Shown: positions 10,466 to 21,959 of the stretch, one piece after another | Layout: every line of letters begins with the position of its first letter | Numbering within the stretch: the stretch's first letter is position 1 | Assembly: GCA_032622095.1 (NCBI GenBank) | Contig: CP136067.1 | Location: forward strand, 61,638,893-61,702,892 | Origin: Siphonodentalium dalli | Taxonomy: Eukaryota > Mollusca > Scaphopoda > Gadilida > Siphonodentaliidae | Direction of reading: 5' to 3' | Length of the DNA stretch: 64,000 bases | Program-made: the position numbers and the translations under genes | The notes under the pieces: model-generated | What the model saw: the letters and a program-made list of their open reading frames with translations, nothing else | Told to the model about the DNA's origin: nothing | Databases searched by the model: none

Positions 10466-11071
10466 TTAGTTTATGTTTGCATCAAGCACGTCATTTATCA
10501 AAGTATCTAAGTTGTCCCAGTAGTTTTGATTACTCTCGCGTTCGGACCTATAGGAAACAATCAGAAGGAATTTGGTGAGTTTTTGTGTAATTTCCAAGCA
10601 GAGTACTGATGTGTCAAATTCAAATTCGGGTCGCCGGCTAAATATAATATGATTTACAAACATTACGCATATCCCTCCACCATGAGAGTCGCAATCACTC
10701 CGCACGGGTTCAGAGAAGTCAAATAGTTTTAGTTTGTTAGAGCTATAAGATGCATCAAGATGAGTCTCGCTAAAACATAAAATATCGTAGTCGGAAATCA
10801 AGTGAGCAATGCTTTCTAATTTGTTTCTAATACTTCTAATATTGTAGTGTAATATATTGAGTGTAGCTATAGTATCATCGTGGGGGCCAGGGTGAACCTC
10901 AATATCGCCACCAATTACAAGGACCAAAGCCATGAAATATATAATGTTGATTTTCATTTCCCAAAATGCATATTCGGGCCCACGTTTTATAATTAGTTTT
11001 ATATTCAGTAATCTTTTATTTAGATCGAAGATATCAATTGCAACTCTATGTTGAGTCAAAGAGTTAGGCAT
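10466..11071 (-). pseudogene. LINE copy 3 ORF2, N-terminal part: 2A-like motif and AP endonuclease N half
   Basis: A 201-residue open stretch starting at an ATG. Residues 55-63 read GDIEVHPGP, preceded by a hydrophobic run (IYFMALVLVIG). The endonuclease follows: LHYNIRSIRNKLESI carries the conserved Asn, CFSETHLD the catalytic Glu, and SHGGGICVMF follows. The domain should nick target DNA for target-primed reverse transcription. The frame ends in a stop at 10466, where a one-base shift would join it to KLIITGDFNSNLL, the conserved GDFN block, read at about 10430-10475. The ATG at 11071 is chosen because it is the first one upstream of the 2A-like motif. The element resembles CR1/L2-type LINEs, but the clade is not certain. 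Confidence 0.8.
10883..10909 (-). other. 2A-like ribosome-skipping motif (variant)
   Basis: The residues GDIEVHPGP match the 2A consensus D-(V/I)-E-x-N-P-G-P except that His replaces Asn. Position, upstream of the endonuclease and after a hydrophobic stretch, is where 2A-like peptides are known in animal APE-type LINEs. Loss of the Asn may abolish skipping. Confidence 0.65.
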
Positions 11072-12029
11072 GAAATTTTATTCTGGATTTCCAATTGTAT
11101 ATTGAGCTGCATGTTGGTATCCACATCGTGAAAATCGATTTGAATGGTAGTGAACAAGGATCTGGTAACACGTTTCTTAACAACGGATGACTGTGGAGGT
11201 TGAGATGGTATGAATGAAACCTGTTATATGTACGAAACATGAAAAAAACAGAGTGCAACATAATACATACATATACATATACAGAGATACATAATGTCAT
11301 GATTATGGTGGGGTGGTTTCATACATACATGTGGTTGCGATATGCTCCCTGCGGTCCTCAATCTGATATAACTTTTTGTTTTTGAATCGACCTTGTTGTT
11401 TATTTAATTTTGTTTTCCAGTACCTTTATATAGGGCCTTGGTGTTTCGGTAATTTCGTGACTTTTTACTGTGGAGGTCTGCGTCATCATGAAATTAATGA
11501 CATTAATTTAGCGTCGTTAATGGTGCGTCGGGTGCCCAGCCCCATGACCATGTGTCATGTTGTTGGATATATAATTTTTAGTATCAAATGAATCCTTAAA
11601 GGTCAGAAAGGTCAAAGTGGTAAGAAATACTTCCCCGCAAACCATGGCACCCAACGCACAAAAGTGAGGCGACCCTGGTCCTTCCTTTTTTTTAATTGAG
11701 CTCGACTCTGTGTTTAGGGTATATTGTTGATGACCTGGTCTACCGTAGTTTGTAGTATTTACAGCAAGGTGTGATCATGTGGTTTCGTAACGCAACCATT
11801 GCGTATTTTGGTAAGGTTTGCCTCGTGGATTTTGATCGTGATGTGTAACAAGAAAACTAAGATGCATGCATCAGGTCGGCCGTGAACTATCTACCATAGA
11901 ATTGTTGTAGCTATCGATTATACATTTTGAAACACCTGTCTGTATGTATGTATGTGTGTATGCATGAATGCATGTGTGTATGTGTTATAGACTCTAACAC
12001 TGCTCGAATTTGGTATTTAACGTGTCAAC
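11072..12029. other. Possible LINE 5' leader, then unannotated sequence
   Basis: The part next to 11071 may be the 5' untranslated region of LINE copy 3, but no motif proves this. A short TGTA/TGCA microsatellite lies at 11940-11985. No gene was identified. Confidence 0.35.
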
Positions 12030-12291
12030 TTGACCTCGCTCATAGGCATGTTTCTGGACCTTGACCGATCCGACTAAAAATTTGTGTGTAGGACTACTTC
12101 GATCCCGGGAGCAATATGGACGGGTCCAATTTCACGTGGGACCATGTTCTCGAACGTGCTGATATAGGCATGTTTCTGGACCAATTGAACAATAGTTTGG
12201 CCAGACGCTGTATATACTGGGTACTGTCCAGATGGAGGCGATCACAAAAAAATCCCTAACTAGCCCGAACGAAGTCGAGTACATCAGCTAG
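12030..12291 (+). mobile_element. Helitron-like element, 5'-truncated, family 1
   Basis: The 3' end has a stem-loop (CCCGAACGAAGTCGAG) followed by ACATCAGCTAG, ending in CTAG (12288-12291) before T. CTRR after a short GC hairpin is the Helitron 3' signature. Two internal blocks start AGGCATGTTTCTGGACC and match the units of the complete copy at 60444-60973. There is no coding capacity. Confidence 0.6.
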
Positions 12292-12790
12292 TCTAATATA
12301 TATTTTGGACATTTATCTGTCTGTTTGTCTGTTAGCTATGGCCGGGAATACTGCCTGACAGATTTGACGAAATTTGATACCTAGGGGAAATTATTTCCAG
12401 GGAGTATTTTGGACGGGTCAAATGTTGATCCCGACCTGACTTTGACGTTCAAAAAGATCAATTCAAGGTCAAATCTGGTAAAACGGAAGTATTTCAACGA
12501 AATTTGATACCTACTGTTACTTTTGTCCCAGGAGTGTTTCGGTGGGTCAAATCATGACCCTGACCTGATCTTGACATTCAAAATTGTCAATTCAAGGTCA
12601 AATCGGGTAAAGCCGGGCGGATTTCGACGGGTACTTTTGTCGTGATTTTTGTCCGGGGAGTGTTTTGGGCGGGTCAAATCGTGACCCCGTCATGACCTTC
12701 ACCTTTAAAATAGTCAATTCAAGGTTAAATCGCGCAATTCTCCGAAAATCAGAGGGTAACATCCCGGACGAAGTCGGGTCCACCAGCTAC
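12292..12790 (+). mobile_element. Helitron-like element, family 2, abutting the previous one
   Basis: It starts TCTAATATATATTTTGGAC followed by TCTGTCTGTTTGTCTGTTAG and ends with hairpin CCCGGACGAAGTCGGG, then TCCACCAGCTAC before T. Three internal units of about 125 bp share GGGAGTGTTTTGGACGGGTC and TCAATTCAAGGTCAAATCGG. The terminal CTAC differs by one base from the usual CTRR. The head-to-tail contact with the previous element is typical of Helitron insertion habits. Confidence 0.6.
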
Positions 12791-14330
12791 TATTATATAT
12801 TTCTAGATTTAGTTACAAACTAAATACATGTATATTGTACAAAGAAATGTTTGACAAATATATCTGTATCAATATTACCATGCGGGTCATTAAAATAGAT
12901 ACGACGAAACAAATTTTGAAGGGTGCATGTATCAGGTAAATTTTTATATTTCAAATGATGACAGGAATGCGGAAAGTTGAAGTACCTACGTAATACTGGC
13001 TATCCGCATGAAGAGATATACATGTATATAAAAACCAAAATAGAAGATGACTGCTGGCGACAATGTTTTCCAAAAAAAATTCAAAGCATTCGATAGCTCC
13101 CATCTAGTTGTCAGCCCGAAGATCAATATGAAGTTTGGTGACTATCAGATGAGGGATATGTCTGTACAGTTGCTAAACAATTCAGTCATGCAAAAGAGGA
13201 TCAAAGAGTAAGATACCAAATTGCTGCCTGTGGTAATGTTTTTTAACGAAATTCGGGAAAATTAGATTACTCTCACGCTGGTTATCCAGAAGATCATTGT
13301 GGAATCTGGTGACGATCGGACAAGGGGTGTCGTCTGTAGGATCAACCAAATTATTTAGCCATAAAAATAGTAAAATTGAAGATCACCGCTGCCAGTGATG
13401 TCTTCACAAGGACAGTTTGAGAACAAAATATGGCTCACATCTAGCGGTGACCCAAAATATCCACATGAGAAAACGTTCTCCAATAAAAGCTGGCTGCAGG
13501 GTGCGCCAATTAATTCAAATTCGAAATTTAGCAGGGTGTACTGCTTGTGGCCATGTTTTCCTCGCAAATTTGATAGACTGATGGACAAAACCACTGAATC
13601 CGTTGAATCAATATACATGTATACATGGATTAATTTATATGCATTGTTATACACAGTACTGGTATATAAAGGTACTGAAAATAACTATATTACTAGTATA
13701 CATAAAATAAACCATATATCATGGCTATGGGTTCATGACAGCTGAGAACTTGGTGTGAATTGAAGAGTGGTGGTTTCTCAAGCATATCTAACCCTCCACG
13801 TTAGTAACATGCCATTAAATGTCATAAGTATAATCTAGCTTGAGGACAGAAGTGATCCATAAAACCCCCCTTAATTCAACCAGGTCCTCGCGCGATGTAT
13901 GGTCGATCACATGATGATCAAGGGGGGATTAGAATTGTTGTATAAAAACAGCACTGCGTGTAAATATAAAATAAAATAGTGCTACATCTTATTACAGATT
14001 ATTGCCATATATAATCAGTGATTATACAGACATTCTGACAAAATAAAGTTTCAGTGACACTCTATCCGAAGAGGGGAATAATTTCATCTGTTACAGTCAA
14101 TGGAGCAATTATGAATCTGGAAAGGTGAAATTCCTAAGTAATACTAGATACTAGATAACGCGATAACATTTAACGTAAATGCAATATGGCCGATGGCGAC
14201 CATTTTTTCCTATGAAATTAAAAAAATATTTGATGGCTCTCATCTGATAGATCAATATCAAGATAAATATGAAGTTTGGTGATGATCGGATGAGTGAAGT
14301 GGACTGTGGTCTGTGCTAAACGGTTTAGTA
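12791..14330. repeat. Degenerate dispersed repeats of about 150 bp
   Basis: Blocks such as GAAGATCAATATGAAGTTTGGTGA and GGCGACAATGTTTTCC/GGCGACCATTTTTTCC recur near 13060-13140, 13230-13320, 13380-13440 and 14190-14290 with low identity. The open frames at 13355-13745 lie within these repeats and are not supported as genes. Confidence 0.5.
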
Positions 14331-14333
14331 ATG

Positions 14334-14640
14334 CTTAAAAAGATTCTTACCTTAATATTTTTATGTTCACTTTATAAACTTCACTGAGTCATCTTTGTCA
14401 TGTATTGAGTTTGATATCTTTTGTTAACAGTTTATAAATTATGTATGTCTCATGTTTGTTATTTTAATTTATATGTTTATCATTAAATAAAGTTGCATTC
14501 CTTAAAAAGATTCTTACCTCAATGTTTTTATGTTCACTTTATAAACTCCACTGAGTCATCTTTGTCATGTATTAAATTTGATATCTTTTGTTAACAGTTT
14601 ATAAATTATGTATGTCTCGTGTTCGTTATTATATTATATA
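14334..14640. repeat. 167-bp tandem duplication with a poly(A)-type signal
   Basis: The unit beginning CTTAAAAAGATTCTTACC at 14334 repeats from 14501 with a few substitutions. The first unit ends ATTAAATAAAGTTGCATTCC, resembling a transcript 3' end, so it could derive from a 3' untranslated region. Confidence 0.8.
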
Positions 14641-16604
14641 CACTTTATAGTGTTTTCAGAACAACAAAAAATGAATAAAATCAACAAATTTGTAAATTTA
14701 AAAACAATTCAAACGTTGTTGTATTCCATGTCCCAGCCCGGACATATACACCAAATTTCAATAATATTCATTGAGTAACAACGGACAAAACGCTATATAA
14801 CACCCGTATACATATTTTATTCCGAGCCAGACTCATCCTCGGGTACATGTTATAGTAGGTACCGAATTGACACACGTCGACTGGGGCGAGTTGGCCCTGG
14901 GGCGATTATGCCGATTCCGACACCTTCTATAATTTACCGTATGTATCCGTTTACGCGTAGTTTACTTTAGAAAGTTCCGCAATTAATACCGTAAATAGAG
15001 CGACCATATTTGACAGAGAATGCCTCTGTTATTGATTATCAAGTTGCTATGCATTAAAAACGACAAATTCACATGCTCGTTCAAGCGCAGTAGTCTATTT
15101 TCCCCATGTTAAAGGACATCCACAAATACTAAATAACGCTAACCTACTGCCGAATGTTTTACACGACAACTGTTAACATATTTGGGCTGAATTCATCTGA
15201 CGCGGTATTATTCCTCAAAATAAACAACAAAACCATCGTTACTTGGAAATGTAGTTTGGGCTAACATTTACATAAATCCTCCACATCATTTATTCGACAC
15301 ACACGTCAGATGAAAAATAGACATGAAGTAACCGGCCAAATTGGCCGAAATTAAGACTCTACGCCTTCGCGCCTGGCTATCTATTATTTATGCATTTTTG
15401 CAAGCAGACTTTTCTGCGGCAGGTCGGTGAATTTCAGTGGTATATTCTAAAGTTCTATTAGGTTTTTCTTTTTCCGATTTATTCCATTGTTTATTCTGGA
15501 ATGTTTAGTTTTCCATCAGGATCAGGCATTTTGTCTGAGAATCACAGTTTCCTGTCAAAAGTACCGAAAAAACAAAGCCCCAAACGAATTTACAAGTTGA
15601 TTTAACTAATCGCTCTTAGTGTTATAACTCGAGTCAAACTAATTTCCATTCTACTTATCATGGTTTTTGTATCGTTCATAGAACACACGAGTGTATTTTG
15701 CACTAATCCGTGGCTCAAATTCATTCATTTGTTGTATATATTCTGTTTATTATAAACTGAGATGGTCCCATACATGGCCGGATTTAGTGTACAGTCCCCC
15801 TTTAACATTCCCTTTAAGCTTACTCCTATCTATACTATAAATTCATACCGGTACCAATTATTGTCTGTATACTTCTTGTTGTATTCATATATGTATCCAC
15901 ATCTTCGTAAAGGGAACAGAGGTTCATATCAGTTTCCTTTAACGTTGCCTCCAATCTCTTATAATTATTGTATCATTTATAAATTATTTGAAATAAAATA
16001 TGTTTAAAACAATACAACTTGATCAAGCAAAAACACTCTGATTTATTTTCATATATGTGATTTACACTTATATAACATTTTAAAACAATTTCAGCTTAAA
16101 TTCTTCGGAAACTTTACGTTCGAGTTACGATTAATTGCAAAAACCTTTCTGTAATTGCAAGGGGACTGCGATTCAGATTTGTTCAAAAGGGGCTGGTCAA
16201 ATAGGAGTGGGGCGGGAGTTAACACCCACATAAAGAATTGTATATGCATAAGTATATATGCATTATGCAGAACATATTACGCATTGAAAAGTTGAGATCA
16301 ACATAATGAATACAGACTCACTTTGTTTGTACTGTTAACTTCAAGTAAGCTAGGCATGTATAGTATCGCACTGAGTTAGACGTTGCACACATATATAGGA
16401 CTGTCAATCCCTTTCCTCTATTTTAATGGGGTGCGTAGAATACTAACCTACAACTAGAGGTCAGATTCCATGGAATCAGATATACTTCCATGGTATCCCA
16501 TCCCATCCCATGTGAGTGTTATGCGAAAATGTGTGTTCCTCTTTATGCGAATGCATATTGGTGCCTTATGATCCGATGGTGCACTTGCATTGTCATTTTA
16601 AAAT
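14641..16604. other. No recognised gene
   Basis: About 2 kb of AT-rich sequence. The 81-codon frame at 15762-16007 has no domain or splice context, and I see no clear repeat family here. Confidence 0.4.
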
Positions 16605-16885
16605 TTAATATATATTTTGGGACTTCTGTCTGTCTGTTTGTTTGTCTGTTAGCTATGACCGGGAAAACTGCTGGACGGATTTTGACAAAATTTGTAAAAT
16701 ATATAATACTTTTATTCAGGGAGTGTTTTGGACGGGTCAAATCGTGACCCGGACCTGACCTTGGCCTTCAAAAAGGTCAATCCAAGGTCAAATCGGGCCA
16801 AACAGACTGATTTCAACGAAATTTGATACCTCGGTAGGGATACTTTTGTCCGGGGAGTGTTTTGGAAGGTCAAATCGTGACAACA
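16605..16885 (+). mobile_element. Helitron-like element, family 2, 3'-truncated
   Basis: The start TTTAATATATATTTTGGGAC then TTCTGTCTGTCTGTTTG matches the 5' end of 12292-12790. Two units with GGGAGTGTTTTGGACGGGTC follow, breaking off near 16885 before any 3' hairpin. Confidence 0.6.
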
Positions 16886-16889
16886 GGTT

Positions 16890-17750
16890 ACTTTTATAGT
16901 AGAACGCACATACCTATATAGTATATCGGTGAGAATGTTTATGCATTTGCCTTGCTTCTTGACAAGTCCGTTTGAATTTGCGTCATGAAGAGAGTGTTTG
17001 AATTTGGGTAATATATATCACCCGTTACAACGTTATAGGCTACCAGGGTTAAACCGTCCAATCTAAATCTTTAAAAAGCGTACTAATCTTGCGTTTAGAT
17101 ACTACTTATCACATCCACTCGTCGAAAAGTTTTTATCTCAATATCTGATTTTCTGAGTAATTTTCCCCATTTGATCTTCGGTGGAATTTGTCAAATCTGA
17201 ACCCACCCGACACAAACGCTCCTTTGAGCAGGTTGCGTTTATAGTAGAGCAGTCAATTTTTTTAGGCATACCTACAGTATACCGGCTTACATGATCCAGC
17301 GTGAAAATCGCTCCTACATTAGCCCGTTTGGATTTGGGGCTAAACATCGGCTAGTGATAGACTACATAAATTTACATATTTATGATATATAGCGTTCTCA
17401 CGAGTAAACCGTTCCATCTTAAAATTAGAAAATTGCCCTCTGGATGCGCGTGAACACTAGCCATCAGATTTACTCGTCAAAACAAATTATCTCGATGTTT
17501 GAATTCCCCCCCCCCCCCCCCTTGCAATTTTCGTGGAATTTTCCTAAAGTCTCAACCCACACTGACACGCATTCTCCGTTGGGCATGTTACACTTATAGT
17601 ATAGCCGTCAAAATTCTGAAACGTACATAACGTATGTCAACATACATGCTACGACATTATCTTGCTCTTTAACCAGTCGGTTTGGATTTGGCGGGGTAAG
17701 TAGTTGCAATATGTTCCTACCCCGTAACGCGGAAAGTCCTGGGTCAAAAC
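16890..17750. repeat. Degenerate tandem triplicate of about 350 bp
   Basis: Three spaced copies of TTATAGTAGAgCagtCAA...CATACCTA...GTAT, each followed by a CCGTTTGGATTTGG-like block, begin near 16905, 17235 and 17597. A C-run lies at 17507-17521. Copies have many differences, so this is an old array. Confidence 0.6.
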
Positions 17751-18668
17751 ATTTTTAAGCAATATATTCGAGTCAGAATCTCTCGTCCAATTCAGAATAT
17801 GCAATAAAATATTTAGAGCTCTGTACTAAAAAAAAAACCTTGGTTTATTCATCCTGGTGTATAGTGTGTCCCTATTTATGGGCGGTAACTCCTCAGGAAA
17901 AGCGCGGACACAAGTTGTGATGCCCGTGGGCAGTAGGACATATCGAGGTGTGCATACGGTCCAATTTTCGATACACTGCTCCTTATAATTTCCGAGATAA
18001 TAAAATGACATTTTTTTAGATAAAGGGAGATAACTCCGCAGGGGAAACGCGGACAATATTTATTATATGACGATACGTTAGAACTCATTAACCCCAACAT
18101 ACGTACAAACTTTGAGATAGATACTCCTTATACTTTCAGATATTAGGGAGTTGTAAAAATGTCATGTATAATAATAATAATAATGAAAAATAATCGAAAA
18201 AGGGCCATAACTCCGTCAAAATCCATTGGGCCGAGTTTCCGATACCATTTATAATATACTTAGTAAACCGTGGATGCCTACACTGGCTAGAGATTTCACG
18301 TTCCTACTGCCCTTAGTTTCTGAGTATTTCCAAATAAACGGAAAACGGCACAGTACAAAAACAATATACTTCCTTGGTTACACCATGGAAGTATAATTAC
18401 TAACGTTTTCTTTTGTAATTTAGCATTTCAACAAGTTTAACAAATACCTGTGGCACGAGTCCACAAATTCACGCTGCGTTAATTTAATTCAATTTTTATA
18501 CGCGGATTTGTGAGTCTTTATGTGTACTATGTTCACATTCTCAACATAATGTTGAGATTATTCAGAAATTCTGAATCAAAATTGTTGATCCCACTTGCAC
18601 CAAAATCGGAAACCAATGGAGCAATCACTGTATCTCACTTTATTTGCATCGAACTTTTTTTTTTGCAG
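17751..18668. other. Probable intron or intergenic sequence upstream of the membrane-protein exon
   Basis: A (TAA)n run lies near 18170. The segment ends in a strong polypyrimidine tract and CAG (18650-18668). Earlier exons of the membrane-protein gene should lie upstream, but I could not identify them. Confidence 0.45.
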
Positions 18669-19112
18669 AATGGCAAGTGGTTATAACTGGAAAGTTGTGT
18701 GTCTATATTGTCCAATCCGATGTGGTTATTGGTCAGCTCATTCCACACATACGCTCAGTTACAGACTATCTTACTACCAGAACTATGGATATAACGGCTG
18801 CAACTGTGATGCATACCTTCTGGGGAATCGTTTTCAGATTGGAGAGTGCCGGATCAGCCAGAGGAACAGCAAGTTCGTACGCATGCGCACTCGATCCTTG
18901 CAAGAACGTTGTGATAACCAACTCCAACTCGATCTCGGAGTTACGAATTCATTCGGAGTCTACTGTCGGAGTATTGCAGATGATTGATTTACAAAACTCA
19001 ACACATCAAACTTCCTTAATAACAGTGCTTCGTCCAATATCGGCAAAATCTTACTGGGGACGAATATTCGTAGTTCATAAACTGGCTTGGAATATCACAT
19101 TATTAGTGATAG
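18669..19112 (+). CDS. Internal exon of a putative membrane protein gene
   Basis: A T-rich tract and CAG precede 18669, and the donor G|GTAAGC follows 19112. The exon is 444 bp, exactly 148 codons, in phase 1 at both ends as is common for extracellular modules. It reads WQVVITGKLCVYIVQSDVV, then a segment with YACALDPCKNVVI, ELRIHSESTVGVLQMIDL, VLRPISAKSYWGRIFVVHKL and AWNITLLVI. Alternating hydrophobic strands suggest a beta-rich extracellular domain; the pattern S-x-V-x-V...P...WG..FVV faintly recalls IgGFc-binding N-terminal repeats, which is speculation. A second frame is also open for part of the exon (to 18987), but only this frame reaches the donor and fits the next exon. The first exon of the gene was not found. 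Confidence 0.55.
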
Positions 19113-19489
19113 GTAAGCTATTGTGTGTTGTATTATAATTCGCTGTAAAATATATTTTGTGTTCACGACAATCATGCTCAAGGTTAATATATGGGAAATT
19201 TAGAAACGAAGGTTTCAAAGGCCTCAACACTATGAACATGTATATGAGGAGCAATCAAGAGGTATTTCTTGCGGTCAATCGATCGCAGTCACAATACAAA
19301 CTGAAAATGTCATGATCAAACACCCATTCAACTTTGGCAATAGATAACTTATCAGTGAATCTAACGGAATTGATCAAAAAGCCCAAACTTGAGATGAGTA
19401 AACAGCCGACCCATGAGAATACGCAACCCAAGTGTACATATATATACACATGCACGGAATATAATCTCAAATACACATTCCACCTATCT

Positions 19490-19533
19490 CTCTCGCCCCT
19501 CTCTCTCTCTATCTCTCTCTCTCTCTCTCTCTT
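19490..19533. repeat. (CT)n microsatellite
   Basis: A run of TCTC with two TA interruptions. It causes spurious Arg-Glu repeat translations on the minus strand. Confidence 0.95.
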
Positions 19534-20446
19534 TATATATTTGCTATACATGCTGCTATCTTTGGAAATAATATACAATGCACGATAGCAGCCACACCTT
19601 TTTGCCATTGCAGTTATCATCTCATGCGACACGACAAATCGGTGTGGTGTATTAAGCTCGATCGATGGAATTGTCATCGCGACGATCACGCCTAATCGTA
19701 TCACGGATGTCACTGGTAGGATTACCGGGATAATCACGGTTGATGAAAGAACGAATCCGAGATTTCATATAAACCAGATGGTGTCATATATAGAACATTA
19801 ACACGCGAGATCAAGGGCTCAGGCAGGAAAGTAATTTCACGCTCGTTTTGACACGCCATCATTACTGTATGGAAATATATACATGCGGTGTAAAATCAAA
19901 GCATTTTGCAGATACATTTAAGGGGGTCGCTATTTGTCCAAGTTCCCAATTACAATTTCCATGCAAATATCCAGAGTAAAAAGTTATATATCAAGCAGAT
20001 ATTAAGCATGCAGATAATTAATGCTAGTCATATTCCGCATGCACATTATTTGCGTCAATAACGCTCTGGTGATCATAATAGGTCGATATGGAATATAATT
20101 ATACCGACTATAAATGTCTCGGGAAATCTAATTGAAGTGATAGACATAATCCGCGTTTCCGTTTATCTACGGTATGTAACATTACAGGCCGTTCGTTGCT
20201 CAAAACGGCTAATTAATTTCTATCAATTTTGGCATGCACATATTTATATATAATGTATATAGTGTCAAAACATAAGTATTTCATGTACCTATATCGATAT
20301 ACTGTCATCCTAGAAACTTTAAAAAGACGAGAAAATACTAACACCACGGGACCAGAGGAGGTTTAAAGTCTGAAATATGCTCGCCTTGGTTACATCCCGG
20401 GTGGGTTCTGGGAATAAAAATAGGTCCATAAATCAGCCAATATGCA

Positions 20447-20878
20447 CACGATTGAATGGCGAAAGATACTTAATCGGGGTTCACGATTAGATAGCGATTG
20501 ATATTAAATCGCAACAACACGTGGCACGTGAGGTTATTATTGAGGCTAGGATTGTTGAAAAAATAACGGAGATATTTGAAGAAGTGTTTTAAAAAGCATT
20601 CCCTATAACACGATTGGATAGAGAAATATCCTTATCGAGGTTCACGATTAGATAGATTGATATTAAATCACAGTAGCACGTGGCACGCGAAGTTAGGATT
20701 GCGGGTAGGATTATTGACGAAATAGATGTTTGAAGAAGTGCCTTAATTACAGATTAAATAAGTACTTTTAAAGAGCGAAATATAATCCGAACCTCGCGTG
20801 TCACCTGTTATTCCTTTTGAATATCAATCGCTATTTATTCGTGAATCCCGATTAAGTATCGTTCGCTATCTAATCGTG
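20447..20878. mobile_element. MITE with about 60-bp inverted ends
   Basis: The left end CACGATTgaATgGCGAAaGATACTTAATCGGG... is matched by the reverse complement at 20878 over about 60 bp. The left end is also duplicated directly 162 bp further on (20609). No clear target duplication was found and there is no coding frame. Confidence 0.75.
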
Positions 20879-21159
20879 TTCGTATTAAATACGTTGAACA
20901 CTCTTACACATGTACTTTATATGAAATAGAAATAGTTCTTCAAGTTGACCCGTATGGGCCGGGATAGAATAGACCTACCGCCCCACTGCGAGGTGTAAGA
21001 ATCTCCTAATGTGGCACCTTGTCTGCAGTGGTGTGCATCCCGCGAGGTGTGGTGTTGGAGTCCTGGGGGTACTAGGTACTAGAGCGGCCGCATCATACGA
21101 GGCATCGACCCGCGGATACGGCTTAGCTCGTGGTCCTCTTTAGTCCTACGTCTCTTCAA

Positions 21160-21740
21160 GACTCTTTATAGATGTGTTTTCACTATGGCCCGCCCCATCC
21201 AACAGAATAACGGGAAAAGTCCACTATGGGATTATATAGGACCAAATAGTGCAGTATGAACTGATGCCAATTTTAAAGTCCAATATGAACCTATTTGCCC
21301 AAGGATATATTGAAGTAGCATAATAATCTATATATACAAACGAGTAGGATCTGTCTGTCTGTCTGCTCTGATTTTTCTCACAGACCCCTAGACCGATTTC
21401 AACCAAATTGGGTGTGGTGACCCGGGTACCCTGACGGAGGTTAAACGGCGTTAGTTTTTCAAAAGTATGATTTAAATTGTTTTAATTAAATAAATAACCA
21501 AAAACAAATACGCTAACTATGGGCCTATTTCAGCACTAGATGTACGCTCTTTATAGATGTCTTTTCACTGTGCCCCGCGCCATCCAACATAATAATGTGT
21601 ATAAGCCCACTATGGCCACTGTGGGCTTATATCAGAACCAATTAAGTCCAATATGAACCAATGTCAATATTTAGGTCCAATGTGAACCTAGTTGCCCGGG
21701 GAGATATTGAAGTAGCATAATAATATGATCCAAATATATA
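21160..21740. repeat. Diverged direct duplication of about 190 bp
   Basis: Segments 21160-21345 and 21545-21738 share TCTTTATAGATGT, TTTTCACT, GCCATCCAACA and ATATTGAAGTAGCATAATAAT in the same order. Each is followed by AGAGTAGGAT.TGTCT, which may be an element end. A weak third relative starts near 53685. Confidence 0.6.
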
Positions 21741-21959
21741 AAAGAGTAGGATATGTCTATTATGTGCGCGAGGCGCACACATGGGCATAGGCCCCTAACG
21801 CACAAAGGGGCCATAGGCCCCTCCGATGCTGAATAAAGGCTCCCTCAGCTGGTGACAGATAACCACCGAGTTACTCTGAACAGGAATCACATAGAATTTA
21901 AAACCCGAAGACGATTACATTGAAATGTCATGCCTTTCTAACTTTATCGACTCCTGTAT

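Larger units (their letters stand above)
7031..11071 (-). mobile_element. LINE copy 3: nearly full-length non-LTR retrotransposon, nested MITE inside
   Basis: All domains of an APE-type LINE ORF2 follow in order on the minus strand: 2A-like motif, AP endonuclease, basic linker, reverse transcriptase, thumb and a CCHC tail. A 793-bp MITE (8698-9490) separates linker and RT. Lesions seen are a frameshift near 10465, one near 9605, one near 8293, a TAA stop at 8182-8184, and frameshifts near 7680 and 7128. I see no ORF1 and cannot place the 5' end beyond 11071. The sequence is far better preserved than copies 1 and 2, so it is a younger insertion. Confidence 0.85.

Noticed and set aside
13395-13745. 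116-codon frame and its antisense partner
   Set aside because: They sit in degenerate repeats that recur nearby without keeping the frame open.
19255-19737. 160-codon minus-strand frame with Arg-Glu repeats
   Set aside because: The central part is a (CT)n microsatellite and the rest shows no domain.
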